64,000 bases of DNA from Brucella tritici (lineage in GTDB: Bacteria; Pseudomonadota; Alphaproteobacteria; Rhizobiales; Rhizobiaceae). A model generated the notes under the pieces. That model saw only the letters and a list, made by a program, of their open reading frames with translations, was not told the DNA's origin and ran no database searches. The DNA is taken from assembly GCF_008932295.1 (NCBI RefSeq), contig NZ_WBWA01000014.1, forward strand, positions 1 through 64,000, read 5' to 3'. The translations under genes and the position numbers were made by a program. This document shows positions 1 to 7,816 of this stretch, piece by piece (the first letter of the stretch is position 1; every line of letters starts with the position of its first letter).

Positions 1-1
1 C

Positions 2-115
2 ACCTTCTGCCGCCTCAAGGACTGGAGGCGTGTCGCGACACGATATGACAAGCTCATGATTAACTTCGCAGCAACCTGCTACATCGCCGCCATCGTCACA
101 TGGTGGATCAATTGA
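2..115 (+). pseudogene. C-terminal end of an IS5-family transposase (cut by window start)
   Basis: The reading frame from base 2 to the TGA at 113-115 encodes 37 residues with the pattern FCRLKDWRRVATRYDK, followed by a hydrophobic tail ending in TWWIN. This is the characteristic C-terminus of IS5-family (IS427-like) DDE transposases, in which the arginine-rich RVATRYDK block follows the catalytic glutamate. The rest lies before the window, so I cannot tell whether the copy is intact. The sequence just after the stop (about 116-136) may hold the terminal inverted repeat, but the partner repeat is not visible. Confidence 0.75.
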
Positions 116-452
116 GTCTGGACCCTAGAGCCCGCGTAATAACCAAATCCCCATATGAATAACTTTCTCACTCGAGATGTTTGTTTCATCAACTTCATGG
201 AGGTACAATATTAGACTGCACCTCCATGAGACAGTACGTTAGCTACCGTAGTGAAAGTCACCCACAAGCCAACCGATCTGTTGTGGCCTGTCGTCCACGG
301 CAGACCATTCCGAAGACGTGTCACGCCTCTATTGGATCAGCTGAACAATCATGTGGGCACAGACTGCAACTACAAAAACAGCCGCGAAGCCGGATTCGAG
401 ACGAAAATACCAAGGCATTGCCACTCTCCAATCATGGTTAACAGATAGCTAA
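116..452. other. Stretch without a supported gene
   Basis: Two overlapping short open frames exist here (181-441 and 251-448). Neither has a convincing ribosome binding site, recognisable family or codon pattern typical of the neighbours. The region probably contains the end of the insertion sequence and degraded element DNA. Confidence 0.5.
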
Positions 453-647
453 TCAACGTACGAAGAACGATTTGGTTCAAAATGGCTAAGCGAAGATCGA
501 TATGGCGTCAGCGCGATGGCGTTAAAACGTTGGTTGGCTGATACCGATTTGGCGTTCCCACGCCCTGTTGAAATTAAACGGCGCCGATATTTCCTCAAAT
601 CAGAAATTCTGGCATGGGAAGAAACAAGGCGCGAGCAAGCGACCTGA
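453..647 (+). pseudogene. AlpA-like helix-turn-helix protein lacking a start codon
   Basis: The open frame between the TAA at 450-452 and the TGA at 645-647 encodes about 64 residues. It contains RYGVSAMALKRWL (a DNA-binding helix-turn-helix), then a proline pair and RRRYFLKSEILAWEE, the layout of small AlpA/excisionase-like phage regulators. No ATG, GTG or TTG lies upstream of the helix. The first ATG (516) would remove half of the DNA-binding helix, leaving 43 residues. It is therefore most likely a truncated remnant. A clean terminator follows immediately, which suggests that this was once a real transcription unit. Confidence 0.55.
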
Positions 648-653
648 AGTAAT

Positions 654-683
654 AAACGCCCTTCCGAGGGCGTTTTCTTTTTT
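654..683 (+). terminator. Rho-independent terminator after the AlpA-like remnant
   Basis: An 8-bp perfect stem, AAACGCCC (654-661) with GGGCGTTT (668-675), encloses a 6-base loop and is followed by a T-rich tract at 672-683. This is the textbook form on the plus strand. Confidence 0.8.
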
Positions 684-781
684 GCGAAATAACCGAAATA
701 TTTTCAAATGTCGGTGTTAAAAACTGTAAACATCCGTCAAATTCTGTAAACTTTCGACCTGTTTGTGGGGAATTAATCAGA

Positions 782-1048
782 ATGGTCGAAAAGCTTTTCA
801 TGACTGATGGCGAGATCGCCAAAATGCTTGGCCTCCCGCATAAGCACTGCCAGCCAGCGTTAAGAGCACTGGAAAAAGAAGGGCTTCCATTGCCAGAGCC
901 GTTGTTCGAGAACCGACGCTACTGGCCCGCAGTAAGAGCATTCTTTGACAGACGATACGGCCTTCTTGATCCACTCTCCCCGCCCCCAGCTTTGGACGGA
1001 GAAGAAAAATGGGCGTCAAAGACAAAGTCGAGATTAAAGCGTGATTAG
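782..1048 (+). CDS. Small winged-helix-like protein of integrative elements
   Basis: The product has 88 residues, or 82 if the ATG at 800 is used. The N-terminal half (MTDGEIAKMLGLP, then RALEKEGLPLPEPLF) looks like a helix-turn-helix that recognises a start-of-helix pattern. It is followed by NRRYWPAVRAFFDRRYGL. Proteins of this type commonly sit just upstream of, and overlap, integrase genes in rhizobial prophages and islands, and may act in excision. Here no integrase follows. An 11-codon frame (1009-1044) with a good ribosome site starts inside its 3' end and stops at once. The function is inferred from context and fold pattern only. Confidence 0.55.
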   Translation: MVEKLFMTDGEIAKMLGLPHKHCQPALRALEKEGLPLPEPLFENRRYWPAVRAFFDRRYGLLDPLSPPPALDGEEKWASKTKSRLKRD

Positions 1049-1339
1049 ATTGCTCCCGCCGGATAGTCGCGCCAGCAATTTTTGGGCCACCGTTTCCAAT
1101 GCCGGAATGTTTTTGAGCATTGCTGCGTCAAATGAGGCAGGATTGTCTACAAACGCCTGAGCCTCCCCCCCAGTTCCGTTCTTCAGATCAGCCATTACGC
1201 GGGTAATATCGATCATTAATTGGGCCGCTTCAGATACCTCCCCTTCTCGTGCTGGTAAGTCTCGGATGAACTGTACGATCATGTCCAGCCAGAAAGCCGC
1301 GGCATCGAAGTGCGCAGCATTTTCATCGTTGTGGTTCAA
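1034..1339 (-). CDS. Hypothetical protein paired with the XRE regulator
   Basis: The 101-residue product is acidic and mostly helical, with no signal peptide or membrane segment and no motif I recognise. Its ATG overlaps the stop of the upstream XRE gene by four bases (1336-1339), so the two are almost certainly co-transcribed and translationally coupled. Such a partner could be an accessory of the repressor or a toxin/antitoxin-like component, but nothing in the sequence decides this. It converges on, and slightly overlaps, the small plus-strand gene at 782-1048. Confidence 0.5.
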   Translation of the reverse strand: MNHNDENAAHFDAAAFWLDMIVQFIRDLPAREGEVSEAAQLMIDITRVMADLKNGTGGEAQAFVDNPASFDAAMLKNIPALETVAQKLLARLSGGSNLITL

Positions 1340-1578
1340 TCTATAACTCCCTTGATGCGTACGCCCGGCTTGCCATGGTTTAGAAACTCAATTCCCTTGG
1401 CTTCTAATGCCCGCTGTACCGCTTGGACGTTCTGAGATCGCCCCGCGATGGGGGCAAGCCCCGATGCCTCCATGCTTCGAATAGTATTTACGTGAACGCC
1501 GGATGCCTCTGCGATCTCTTTCTGTTCGACACCGATGAGCGCGCGTGCGGCCTTCAATTGGTTGCCTGTCGTCAGCAT
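1336..1578 (-). CDS. XRE-family helix-turn-helix regulator, phage-repressor-like
   Basis: From the ATG at 1578 this encodes 80 residues. QLKAARALIGVEQKEIAEASGVHVNTIRSME is a standard Cro/CI-type helix-turn-helix in the N-terminal half, and the tail has the RALEAKGIEFLN pattern seen in short rhizobial element regulators. The start at 1578 is preferred because GAGGGA lies five bases upstream. A longer frame reaches 1662 but has no ribosome site there. It is divergent from the gene at 1694, with a palindrome overlapping a putative promoter between them, so it probably represses that promoter and perhaps its own. Confidence 0.75.
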   Translation of the reverse strand: MLTTGNQLKAARALIGVEQKEIAEASGVHVNTIRSMEASGLAPIAGRSQNVQAVQRALEAKGIEFLNHGKPGVRIKGVID

Positions 1579-1624
1579 ATCGTCCCTCATTAATATAATT
1601 CTATGTACCAGACACAGATTTATA

Positions 1625-1663
1625 TTGACAAGCGCCGCCTGTCGATTATGTGTATGAAACACA
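1625..1663 (+). promoter_or_regulatory. Putative promoter with overlapping operator
   Basis: TTGACA (1625-1630) and TATGTG (1647-1652) are separated by 16 bases. They resemble -35 and -10 boxes for the gene at 1694. The inverted repeat TGTGT-N5-ACACA (1649-1663) overlaps the -10 box, a position suited to repression by the divergent XRE protein. Inferred from pattern only. Confidence 0.4.
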
Positions 1664-1693
1664 GTTAACAGTTTCTAAACGACAGGAACCGCA

Positions 1694-1912
1694 ATGAACA
1701 ACAGGTCTCAAACAGGGTCGATATCGTTTCAAGATATCTTAAATGCGAACGATGACGCCATTTTCTTGCTCGACGCGATTCTCATGATAGCACCACAAGT
1801 GAGCGACTCTGACCAATGTAACGCGTTGCAAGCCGTTGCCCTGACCGCAAAAGGTCATCTCAAGAAGCTGGAGGAATTGGTTGAAGGCAAGTGGAAGGAG
1901 TCGAAACAATGA
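1694..1912 (+). CDS. Small hypothetical protein of the element
   Basis: The 72-residue product is helical and ends in a charged segment (LKKLEELVEGKWKESKQ). I recognise no family. A purine-rich ribosome site (GACAGGAA) lies about ten bases before the ATG. Its stop overlaps the ATG of the next gene (ATGA, 1909-1912), so the two form a translationally coupled pair. The similar size and shared helical layout of the two products suggest they may interact or be diverged duplicates, but identity is low by eye. Confidence 0.5.
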   Translation: MNNRSQTGSISFQDILNANDDAIFLLDAILMIAPQVSDSDQCNALQAVALTAKGHLKKLEELVEGKWKESKQ

Positions 1913-2133
1913 GCACGAATTGCAAACGTCAAGCGTCATCGGTGGTCACATTGCTGGACTGTTACGATGAACTAACCACGGTGAAGCATCTGTTTAGCGG
2001 AGCTTCGTTTATCGTCGACGCCTTGATTGCTTCACCTGAAACAGAATCAGCCTCAGCAGTCATTACCGTTGGCATGACCAAACTTGATGAGGCTTTGCAG
2101 AAGCTAGATTCCATACGGAAAACAGCGAACTAG
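1909..2133 (+). CDS. Small hypothetical protein, second of a coupled pair
   Basis: The product has 74 residues from the ATG at 1909. A frame beginning at 1891 is longer but lies inside the previous gene. The sequence is helical and has a C-terminal TKLDEALQKLDSIRK segment reminiscent of the partner's LKKLEELVEG end. No family is recognised. The four-base overlap with the upstream gene supports its being real. It is the last gene before the tRNA-Asn junction. Confidence 0.5.
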   Translation: MSTNCKRQASSVVTLLDCYDELTTVKHLFSGASFIVDALIASPETESASAVITVGMTKLDEALQKLDSIRKTAN

Positions 2134-2249
2134 CAGTTATCCCGAAAACACGCGCCTGTTGCCCCAGACGTTGCCCGGAGCCGATAAAATCAAAATCTTG
2201 GGATTACCTAGATATTCCTAAGCTACTGTTTTCATTAAGAAAGAATTGG

Positions 2250-2321
2250 CTCCCCGGGCCGGATTCGAACCAGCGACCAACCGGTTAACAGCCGGTTGCT
2301 CTACCGCTGAGCTACCGGGGA
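2250..2321 (-). tRNA. tRNA-Asn (anticodon GTT)
   Basis: The minus strand gives TCCCCGGTAGCTCAG at the 5' end, an anticodon loop CTGTTAA with GTT in the anticodon position, the T-arm core GGTTCGAATCC, and an acceptor stem closing with CCGGGGA plus G. A genomic CCA follows at 2247-2249. All arms fold normally. Its 3' end faces the putative element at 1-2246, the orientation expected if that element integrated into this gene. Confidence 0.97.
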
Positions 2322-2349
2322 ACAGGTGCTCGTCGTGTCAGCGAGGTGG

Positions 2350-2378
2350 CGTATAGCAAAAGGATTTCGCGTTTGCAA
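2350..2378 (-). promoter_or_regulatory. Promoter of the tRNA-Asn gene
   Basis: On the minus strand TTGCAA (2373-2378) and TATACG (2350-2355) are spaced by exactly 17 bases, about 30 bases upstream of the mature 5' end of the tRNA. This fits a sigma-70-type promoter. Confidence 0.55.
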
Positions 2379-2489
2379 AGGGCTAAATCCATTTTTTTTC
2401 ATCTTTTTGCATTATCCCCTCGAAACCCTATATTCTCTGGGACGTTTTACTCCTGTGAATTGTAACATATCAGTCCGAGAGATGCCCCT

Positions 2490-2771
2490 GTGAATGACGA
2501 ATCCGCAGAAATGCCCCGAAAAAAAGCCATCGTGATTCTTGGTCGGCGAATCCCGATGCCGCAATCAGTCATGATGCGGCGCATGCTTGGCGGCACACTC
2601 GTTGTCGGCGGCTCGCTGGGTTTTCTTCCGATTCTCGGTTTCTGGATGCTTCCACTCGGATTAATCGTCCTTTCTCATGACTCTCATCGCGTCCGTCGCT
2701 GGCGCCGCAGAAGCGAAGTCCACATCTGGCGCAAATGGGTGAGACGGAAGCCGTCCGACATATCGAGCTGA
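2490..2771 (+). CDS. Conserved small membrane protein
   Basis: The product has 93 residues. A central hydrophobic stretch (about residues 33-61, GGTLVVGGSLGFLPILGFWMLPLGLIVLS) can form one or two membrane passes, with basic, arginine-rich segments on both sides (RRWRRRSEVHIWRKWVRRK). The GFLPxLGFWMLPLGL pattern resembles small inner-membrane proteins of the PGPGW-like type found in alphaproteobacteria, whose role is unknown. It stands alone between the tRNA and an AraC-type gene. No function can be assigned. Confidence 0.6.
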   Translation: MNDESAEMPRKKAIVILGRRIPMPQSVMMRRMLGGTLVVGGSLGFLPILGFWMLPLGLIVLSHDSHRVRRWRRRSEVHIWRKWVRRKPSDISS

Positions 2772-2873
2772 TCAATTTGCAGCTCGATATCCCACACTCA
2801 AGTCAACTTCAAAAAAAGTGACTGTTCAACGGAACGAGCACTAGGAAATTGTTACTGCAAAAAGGCGAAAACT

Positions 2874-3752
2874 CTACTTACGCAGTTCACCTGGTGTCAG
2901 ATGTCGATGTTTTCGCAACGCCGTCGTTAGATGGCTCTGGCTGGAAAAATTCAAAAGACGCGCAATCTCGCTTATTGGCTCGACCGTCTTTCTGAGACGT
3001 CGTTCGGCCTCATCAAGCCTCAGCCCCAACAGATATTGATGGGGCGTCTGACCAAAACTATTTCGAAAACATGTCGAAAAGTGCCCCGCTGAGATTCCCA
3101 CCAGTGCGGCCATATTCGGCACAGAAAGAGCTTTATGAAAATTTTGACTGAGATAAGCTTCAATCTGCTGGCACGCTGATTTACTGAGTCCGGCTTTATT
3201 ATTGCCTGAAACGCGATCATTCAAAGCAATGTGCGCTAGTGTGCGCATAAGAACCAAACTGAGAGCAGTTAGGTAGGGCTTATCCTGCCCGCCGCGCCGA
3301 CAGACCTCATCCCATATCAAATGAGATAATGAGATAGATTCTTTGCACGAAATTTTTTCAACGTTCCTGGTGTCATTGATTTCATAGAATCGGGGCTCAA
3401 GACAGAACGTTTCCCGCACAAGCTGCTCTTCAGGCTGCATGATTATGATTTCAATCGAATCCGGCCAGTCGATTGATAAATCGACAGAAGCAGGAATGAT
3501 GAAAACAGTTCCAGCCGAACAGTTGGACTGCTCAGCCACCAGTGCGGAGGAATACCACTTCAGATTGCGAATCTGCTCGCGCAAGACAATGATGGTCGTA
3601 TCGGCTCCGCAATAAATAGCTGGCCCAACTTGGGTTGTGGTACAGGTCAAAGTGCTATTGCTTGATATCGCTTGCACTTCCCGAAAAATCCTTCCATCGG
3701 CCCCATCTTTCGCAATAATTGGGTGTAAATCAACCACTAAACTCACCCTCAC
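2874..3752 (-). CDS. AraC-family transcriptional regulator
   Basis: The product has 292 residues. The C-terminal 100 residues contain two helix-turn-helix units: LSVPNMAALVGISAGHFSTCFRNSFGQTPHQYL, then ISEIARLLNFSSQSHLTTALRKHRHLTPGELR. This is the normal AraC/XylS DNA-binding domain. The N-terminal two thirds does not show the usual cupin signature, so the ligand is unknown. It is transcribed away from sitA, about 270 bases off, and is not obviously linked to it. The minus-strand ATG at 3752 gives a plausible start. Confidence 0.85.
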   Translation of the reverse strand: MRVSLVVDLHPIIAKDGADGRIFREVQAISSNSTLTCTTTQVGPAIYCGADTTIIVLREQIRNLKWYSSALVAEQSNCSAGTVFIIPASVDLSIDWPDSIEIIIMQPEEQLVRETFCLEPRFYEINDTRNVEKISCKESISLSHLIWDEVCRRGGQDKPYLTALSLVLMRTLAHIALNDRVSGNNKAGLSKSACQQIEAYLSQNFHKALSVPNMAALVGISAGHFSTCFRNSFGQTPHQYLLGLRLDEAERRLRKTVEPISEIARLLNFSSQSHLTTALRKHRHLTPGELRK

Positions 3753-3938
3753 ATTTATTCGTTTAATATGAAAATTGAGAATAAGGACATACAGTTCGCT
3801 GATGGACTGTGCACTTCTTCTCCATTGCGCCTCAATCGAAAGCCCAACTTCAAAACTTTAAATTTTCACTCGAATACAATTTAAGCGTGTATTTCCAATT
3901 TGCAATCAGAATCTCGTTAGCCAACCTCTTTCATTTAA

Positions 3939-3953
3939 TGCAAATGGTTTGCA
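3939..3953. promoter_or_regulatory. Mur/MRS-like palindrome upstream of sitABCD
   Basis: TGCAAATGGTTTGCA is a perfect inverted repeat (TGCAAA-N3-TTTGCA) 67 bases before the preferred sitA start. Manganese-responsive sites bound by Mur (a Fur-family protein) upstream of rhizobial sit/mnt operons have this TGCAA-type dyad. A second dyad, TGCAATTGCA (3986-3995), lies closer to the gene. The site is read directly from sequence; the regulator is inferred from known rhizobial biology. Confidence 0.65.
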
Positions 3954-4020
3954 ATAGCACTTGATTGTGGATTGGTGACCAGTTATGCAATTGCAACTGA
4001 TTGGCAACAAGGATTTGGAT

Positions 4021-4923
4021 ATGCTGCGTCGCGTTTTACGAACAACGGTGCTCAGTTTTCTGAGCGGGGCTCTTCTCTGGACAAGCGCAAGCGCTGCACT
4101 TGCGGAAAAATTCAAGGCCGTGACGACATTCACTGTTATCGCCGATATTGCCCAGAACGTTGCGGGTGATGCCGCGACAGTCGAGTCGATCACAAAGCCA
4201 GGCGCCGAGATTCATAATTATCAGCCAACTCCCGGCGATCTGATCAAAGCACAGGATGCGAAGCTCGTTCTCTGGAACGGTCTTGGGCTGGAACTATGGT
4301 TCGAAAAATTCTTCTCGCGTCTCAAAGACGTTCCGAATGCAGTTGTCTCGGACGGCGTTGAACCAATCGACATCAGCGAAGGGCCCTATAGAGGCAAACC
4401 AAACCCGCACGCATGGATGTCGCCAAATGCGGCCCTGATCTATGTTGATAATATACGGGATGCTTTCGTTAAGAACGACCCCGCAAACGCTGATACCTAC
4501 AAGGCCAATGCCGAAGCCTATAAAACGAAAATTAAGGCCACAATCGATCCCATCCGAGTGCAACTGATGGCTATTCCGGAAGATAAGCGCTGGCTTGTTT
4601 CCAGCGAAGGCGCCTTCTCCTATCTCGCACGGGATTTCGGCCTGAAGGAGCTTTATCTCTGGCCAATCAATGCCGACCAGCAGGGCACTCCTCAGCAGGT
4701 GCGAAAGGTGATTGATGCAGTACGTGAGAACAACATTACGGCGGTTTTCTCGGAGAGCACCGTCTCCCCTGCTCCAGCCGAGCAGGTGGCCCGCGAAACC
4801 GGCGCAAAATACGCTGGCGTTCTTTATGTCGATTCCCTTTCAGAACCCGATGGCCCCGTGCCAACCTATATCGACCTCTTGAAGATCACTTCGGGTACGA
4901 TTGCGGAAGGACTCAAACAATGA
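4021..4923 (+). CDS. sitA: Manganese/iron ABC transporter substrate-binding protein SitA
   Basis: This is a cluster A-I (metal) binding protein of 300 residues that delivers Mn2+ or Fe2+ to the SitCD membrane pair. A signal peptide (about residues 1-29, ending SASAALA) precedes [22 protein letters not shown]. Expected metal ligands are visible: the histidine in [11 protein letters not shown], the histidine in NPHAWMSP, a glutamate in [15 protein letters not shown] and an aspartate near the C-terminus. I chose the ATG at 4021 because AAGGA lies eight bases upstream and the signal peptide begins there. An in-frame ATG at 3985 would sit inside the TGCAATTGCA dyad. The stop overlaps sitB (4920-4923). 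Confidence 0.93.
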   Translation: MLRRVLRTTVLSFLSGALLWTSASAALAEKFKAVTTFTVIADIAQNVAGDAATVESITKPGAEIHNYQPTPGDLIKAQDAKLVLWNGLGLELWFEKFFSRLKDVPNAVVSDGVEPIDISEGPYRGKPNPHAWMSPNAALIYVDNIRDAFVKNDPANADTYKANAEAYKTKIKATIDPIRVQLMAIPEDKRWLVSSEGAFSYLARDFGLKELYLWPINADQQGTPQQVRKVIDAVRENNITAVFSESTVSPAPAEQVARETGAKYAGVLYVDSLSEPDGPVPTYIDLLKITSGTIAEGLKQ

Positions 4924-5825
4924 ATGCTCCCGTGGACCTTCACGCCAATACCTCCGCAGCGCTGAATAACGGCGCGACCGATGGTATCCATGTGAGGGAG
5001 GCGACCGTTACATACCGCAACGGTCATACGGCTCTGCACAATGCAAGTTTCGCAATCCCAACCGGAACGATTACAGCGCTCGTCGGCATCAACGGGTCCG
5101 GCAAGTCGACCCTCTTCAAGGCGATCATGGGATTTGTGAGACTCGCCAAGGGGGAGATATCCATTCTCGGAATGCCGGTTGAAACTGCGCTCAAGAAGAA
5201 CTTTGTGGCTTATGTCCCACAAAGTGAGGACGTTGACTGGAACTTTCCGGTTCTCGTTGAAGATGTCGTCAAGATGGGCCGCTACGGCCATATGGGCATG
5301 ATGCGCATCCCGCGCCGCGCCGACAACGAAGCCGTAGAAAAAGCGCTTGATCGCGTGAATATGCTCGAATTTCGTCATCGACAGATCGGTGAGCTTTCAG
5401 GCGGGCAAAAGAAACGGGTATTTCTTGCGCGAGCGCTCGCACAAGACGGGCGCGTCATTCTTCTGGATGAACCCTTCACTGGCGTAGATGTGAAGACCGA
5501 AGAAGCAATCGTCACACTTCTTCGCAGTTTGCGAGATGAGGGGCGCGTCATGCTGGTCTCGACCCACAATCTTGGTAGTGTTCCCGAATTCTGCGACCGA
5601 ACCGTATTACTGAAACGAACAGTTCTCGGTTACGGGCCGACTGCGGAGGTTTTCACGCAAGAAAACCTCGAAAAGACTTTCGGCGGAGTGCTGCGCCATC
5701 TTGTACTCGGCGAGACTAGCGGTGCAGGACGAGGCGCCGTCAGCGTCATAACTGACGATGAGCGCCCGTTTGTTGTTTATGAGAACGAAGACTCCGCGAC
5801 CCGCAAACGGAGCCAAGAACAATGA
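4920..5825 (+). CDS. sitB: Manganese/iron ABC transporter ATP-binding protein SitB
   Basis: The 301-residue cytoplasmic ATPase powers the importer. Walker A is GINGSGKST (about residues 56-64), the signature LSGGQ follows at about 159-163, Walker B is VILLDEP at about 179-185, and the switch histidine follows in VSTHNLGS. The length and sequence fit the SitB/MntB metal-importer ATPases. The poorly conserved tail after about residue 255 is longer than in many homologues. It overlaps sitA by four bases and sitC by four bases (5822-5825), so the operon is tightly coupled. Confidence 0.93.
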   Translation: MNAPVDLHANTSAALNNGATDGIHVREATVTYRNGHTALHNASFAIPTGTITALVGINGSGKSTLFKAIMGFVRLAKGEISILGMPVETALKKNFVAYVPQSEDVDWNFPVLVEDVVKMGRYGHMGMMRIPRRADNEAVEKALDRVNMLEFRHRQIGELSGGQKKRVFLARALAQDGRVILLDEPFTGVDVKTEEAIVTLLRSLRDEGRVMLVSTHNLGSVPEFCDRTVLLKRTVLGYGPTAEVFTQENLEKTFGGVLRHLVLGETSGAGRGAVSVITDDERPFVVYENEDSATRKRSQEQ

Positions 5826-6682
5826 CCGTATTACTTGAGCCGTTCAGTTATAGCTACATGCTGAATGCGATGTGGGTTTCGGCGCTGGTGGGCGGGGTAT
5901 GTGCCTTTCTTTCGGCTTATCTCATGCTGAAAGGTTGGTCGCTGATTGGCGACGCTCTATCCCATTCCATCGTTCCCGGCGTGGCAGGCGCCTATATGCT
6001 CGGACTGCCCTTCTCCATTGGAGCTTTCTTTTCAGGTGGCCTCGCTGCTGCAGCAATGCTTTTTCTCAACCAGCGGACAAGGCTGAAGGAAGATGCGATC
6101 ATCGGCCTGATCTTTTCGTCGTTCTTCGGGCTTGGCCTCTTCATGGTCTCGCTGAGGCCAACGGCTGTCAGCATTCAAACCATCGTTCTCGGTAATATCC
6201 TCGCCATCACGCCAGAAGACACGCTGCAATTGGCGGTCATCGGCTTCGTTTCCCTGTCGCTTCTTCTTTTGAAGTGGAAAGACTTGATGGTGGTGTTCTT
6301 CGATGAAAACCATGCACGTTCGATTGGTCTCAAGCCCAATCTGTTGAAGATCATGTTCTTCACATTGCTGTCGGCATCGACTGTCGCTGCCATGCAGACG
6401 GTAGGCGCCTTTCTCGTCATCTGCATGGTAGTGACGCCCGGTGCAACCGCGTATCTGCTGACGGACCGATTTTCGCGATTGCTCTGGATTGCTGTCGCAA
6501 TCGGCGCCATCACAAGCTTCACAGGTGCCTATGTGAGCTATTTTCTGGACGGCGCGACGGGAGGCATCATCGTGGTTCTCCAGACGCTGGTTTTCCTCAG
6601 TGTATTTTTGCTTGCTCCAAAGCACGGACTACTGGCCGCACGCCGCAAGGCAGCAATCGCTCTCAGGGAGTTCCAGCAATGA
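5822..6682 (+). CDS. sitC: Manganese/iron ABC transporter permease SitC
   Basis: An ABC-3 family inner-membrane protein of 286 residues with about eight hydrophobic segments. [25 protein letters not shown] near residues 37-62 and the later [24 protein letters not shown] are hallmark ABC-3 permease blocks. It forms a heterodimer with the SitD protein encoded next, which shares the same KGWSLxGDAxSHxxxPGVV block. The start overlaps the sitB stop and its stop overlaps the sitD start (6679-6682). Confidence 0.93.
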   Translation: MTVLLEPFSYSYMLNAMWVSALVGGVCAFLSAYLMLKGWSLIGDALSHSIVPGVAGAYMLGLPFSIGAFFSGGLAAAAMLFLNQRTRLKEDAIIGLIFSSFFGLGLFMVSLRPTAVSIQTIVLGNILAITPEDTLQLAVIGFVSLSLLLLKWKDLMVVFFDENHARSIGLKPNLLKIMFFTLLSASTVAAMQTVGAFLVICMVVTPGATAYLLTDRFSRLLWIAVAIGAITSFTGAYVSYFLDGATGGIIVVLQTLVFLSVFLLAPKHGLLAARRKAAIALREFQQ

Positions 6683-7527
6683 CCATTCTAAATATGCTGG
6701 CCTCCCCGTTTCAGTTCGAGTTCATGCGCTATGCATTAGCCATTTCGGTACTAATCGCGATCCCGACAGCATTGTTGTCATGCTTTCTTGTCCTCAAGGG
6801 CTGGTCATTGATGGGCGACGCGATCAGCCATGCCGTTCTCCCGGGGGTAGTGGTCGCCTACATCATTGGAATACCGTTCGGTATCGGTGCATTTGTAGCG
6901 GGCATGGCTTGCGCCCTTGCAACAGGTTACCTCACCGAAAACAGCCGTATCAAGCAGGATACGGTGATGGGCATCGTATTCTCCGGCATGTTCGGCCTCG
7001 GTCTGGTTCTTTATGTTGCGATCCGCTCAACAGTGCATCTCGATCATATCCTGTTCGGTGACATGCTCGGAATAACATCCGGCGACCTGATCGAAACGGC
7101 CATTATCGCCACACTGACCGCCGGCATTCTTGTCGTCAAATGGCGCGACTTCCTGCTGCACGCTTTCGATCCGGCACAAGCCAGAGCGGTCGGTTTACCG
7201 GTCCGCCTTCTGCATTACGGTTTGCTTTGCCTGATTTCGCTGACGATTGTCGGCGTTCTGAAAGCAGTAGGTATCATCTTAGCCATCGCCATGTTGATTG
7301 CGCCGGGTGCAATTGCGTTTCTGCTCACGCGCAAATTCAGCACCATGATGCTGTTCGCCGTGACAATTGCAGTCAGCGCATCTTTCTTTGGTGTCTACCT
7401 GTCTTTTTTCATCGACAGCGCACCCGCTCCAACAATCGTTCTGCTGATGACTGTTATGTTCTTCGCCGCGTTCATTTACTCTTCCCGGCAAAATGCCAAA
7501 TTCGAAGAGCGCGCAGAAGAAGTTTGA
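6679..7527 (+). CDS. sitD: Manganese/iron ABC transporter permease SitD
   Basis: The 282-residue paralogue of SitC is the second membrane subunit. The conserved KGWSLMGDAISHAVLPGVVVAYIIG block and VGIILAIAMLIAPGAIAFLLTRKF near the C-terminus mark an ABC-3 permease with about eight membrane segments. It is the last gene of the sit operon, and a large perfect hairpin follows at 7585-7616. Confidence 0.93.
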   Translation: MTILNMLASPFQFEFMRYALAISVLIAIPTALLSCFLVLKGWSLMGDAISHAVLPGVVVAYIIGIPFGIGAFVAGMACALATGYLTENSRIKQDTVMGIVFSGMFGLGLVLYVAIRSTVHLDHILFGDMLGITSGDLIETAIIATLTAGILVVKWRDFLLHAFDPAQARAVGLPVRLLHYGLLCLISLTIVGVLKAVGIILAIAMLIAPGAIAFLLTRKFSTMMLFAVTIAVSASFFGVYLSFFIDSAPAPTIVLLMTVMFFAAFIYSSRQNAKFEERAEEV

Positions 7528-7584
7528 CTGACGACTGATAACAAGCCGGTTCCTGTACACTCTCCGTCAGACCTGCTTGCGTGC

Positions 7585-7616
7585 GACGTGGACAGCTTTG
7601 CAAAGCTGTCCACGTC
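7585..7616. terminator. Long perfect hairpin after sitD
   Basis: GACGTGGACAGCTTTG (7585-7600) is followed directly by its exact reverse complement (7601-7616), a 32-base uninterrupted palindrome. Only a weak T-rich run (TTCGTCTTT) follows, so it may work as a terminator or an mRNA 3' end protector. It separates sit from the next operon. Confidence 0.6.
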
Positions 7617-7760
7617 TTCGTCTTTACGTCATACATCTGTTATGAAATCTCGTTAAACAGCCTTCAAATGACGTTCCACAATGGAACTCAAGACAGTTTT
7701 TCCCGCGCAATTTCAATTTTGCGGCTTGTCGAGGTTGTTTAAAGATGCTTCAATCCAATT

Positions 7761-7774
7761 TGCACGGCTGTGCA
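7761..7774. promoter_or_regulatory. Putative LacI-type operator, copy 1
   Basis: TGCACGGCTGTGCA is a near-perfect dyad 42 bases before the ATPase gene. It differs by one base from the perfect palindrome TGCACAGCTGTGCA at 8984-8997, in front of the binding-protein gene of the same operon. The LacI-type regulator encoded at 12070 is the natural candidate to bind both. Confidence 0.6.
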
Positions 7775-7816
7775 GAAAAAATAAAATCAGCCGGCGATCC
7801 TGGGGAGGAGACGCCT

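Larger units (their letters stand above)
1..2246. mobile_element. Right end of a putative integrated element next to tRNA-Asn
   Basis: This stretch carries a transposase tail, a decayed AlpA-like regulator, an excision/integration-associated small protein, an XRE repressor-like gene and several short unknown genes. It ends at the 3' end of a tRNA-Asn gene, and tRNA 3' ends are classic integration sites for tyrosine integrases. Everything to the right is ordinary metabolic chromosome. No complete integrase is visible. The left boundary and the matching attachment repeat lie outside the window, so the element's extent is inferred. Confidence 0.55.

Noticed and set aside
181-448. Two overlapping short open frames on the plus strand
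   Set aside because: No ribosome site, no recognisable motif, and they lie in decayed element DNA; overlap in different frames suggests chance.
3985-4020. Upstream ATG for sitA at 3985
   Set aside because: It lies in the TGCAATTGCA dyad and has no ribosome site; the ATG at 4021 has both a ribosome site and the signal peptide.
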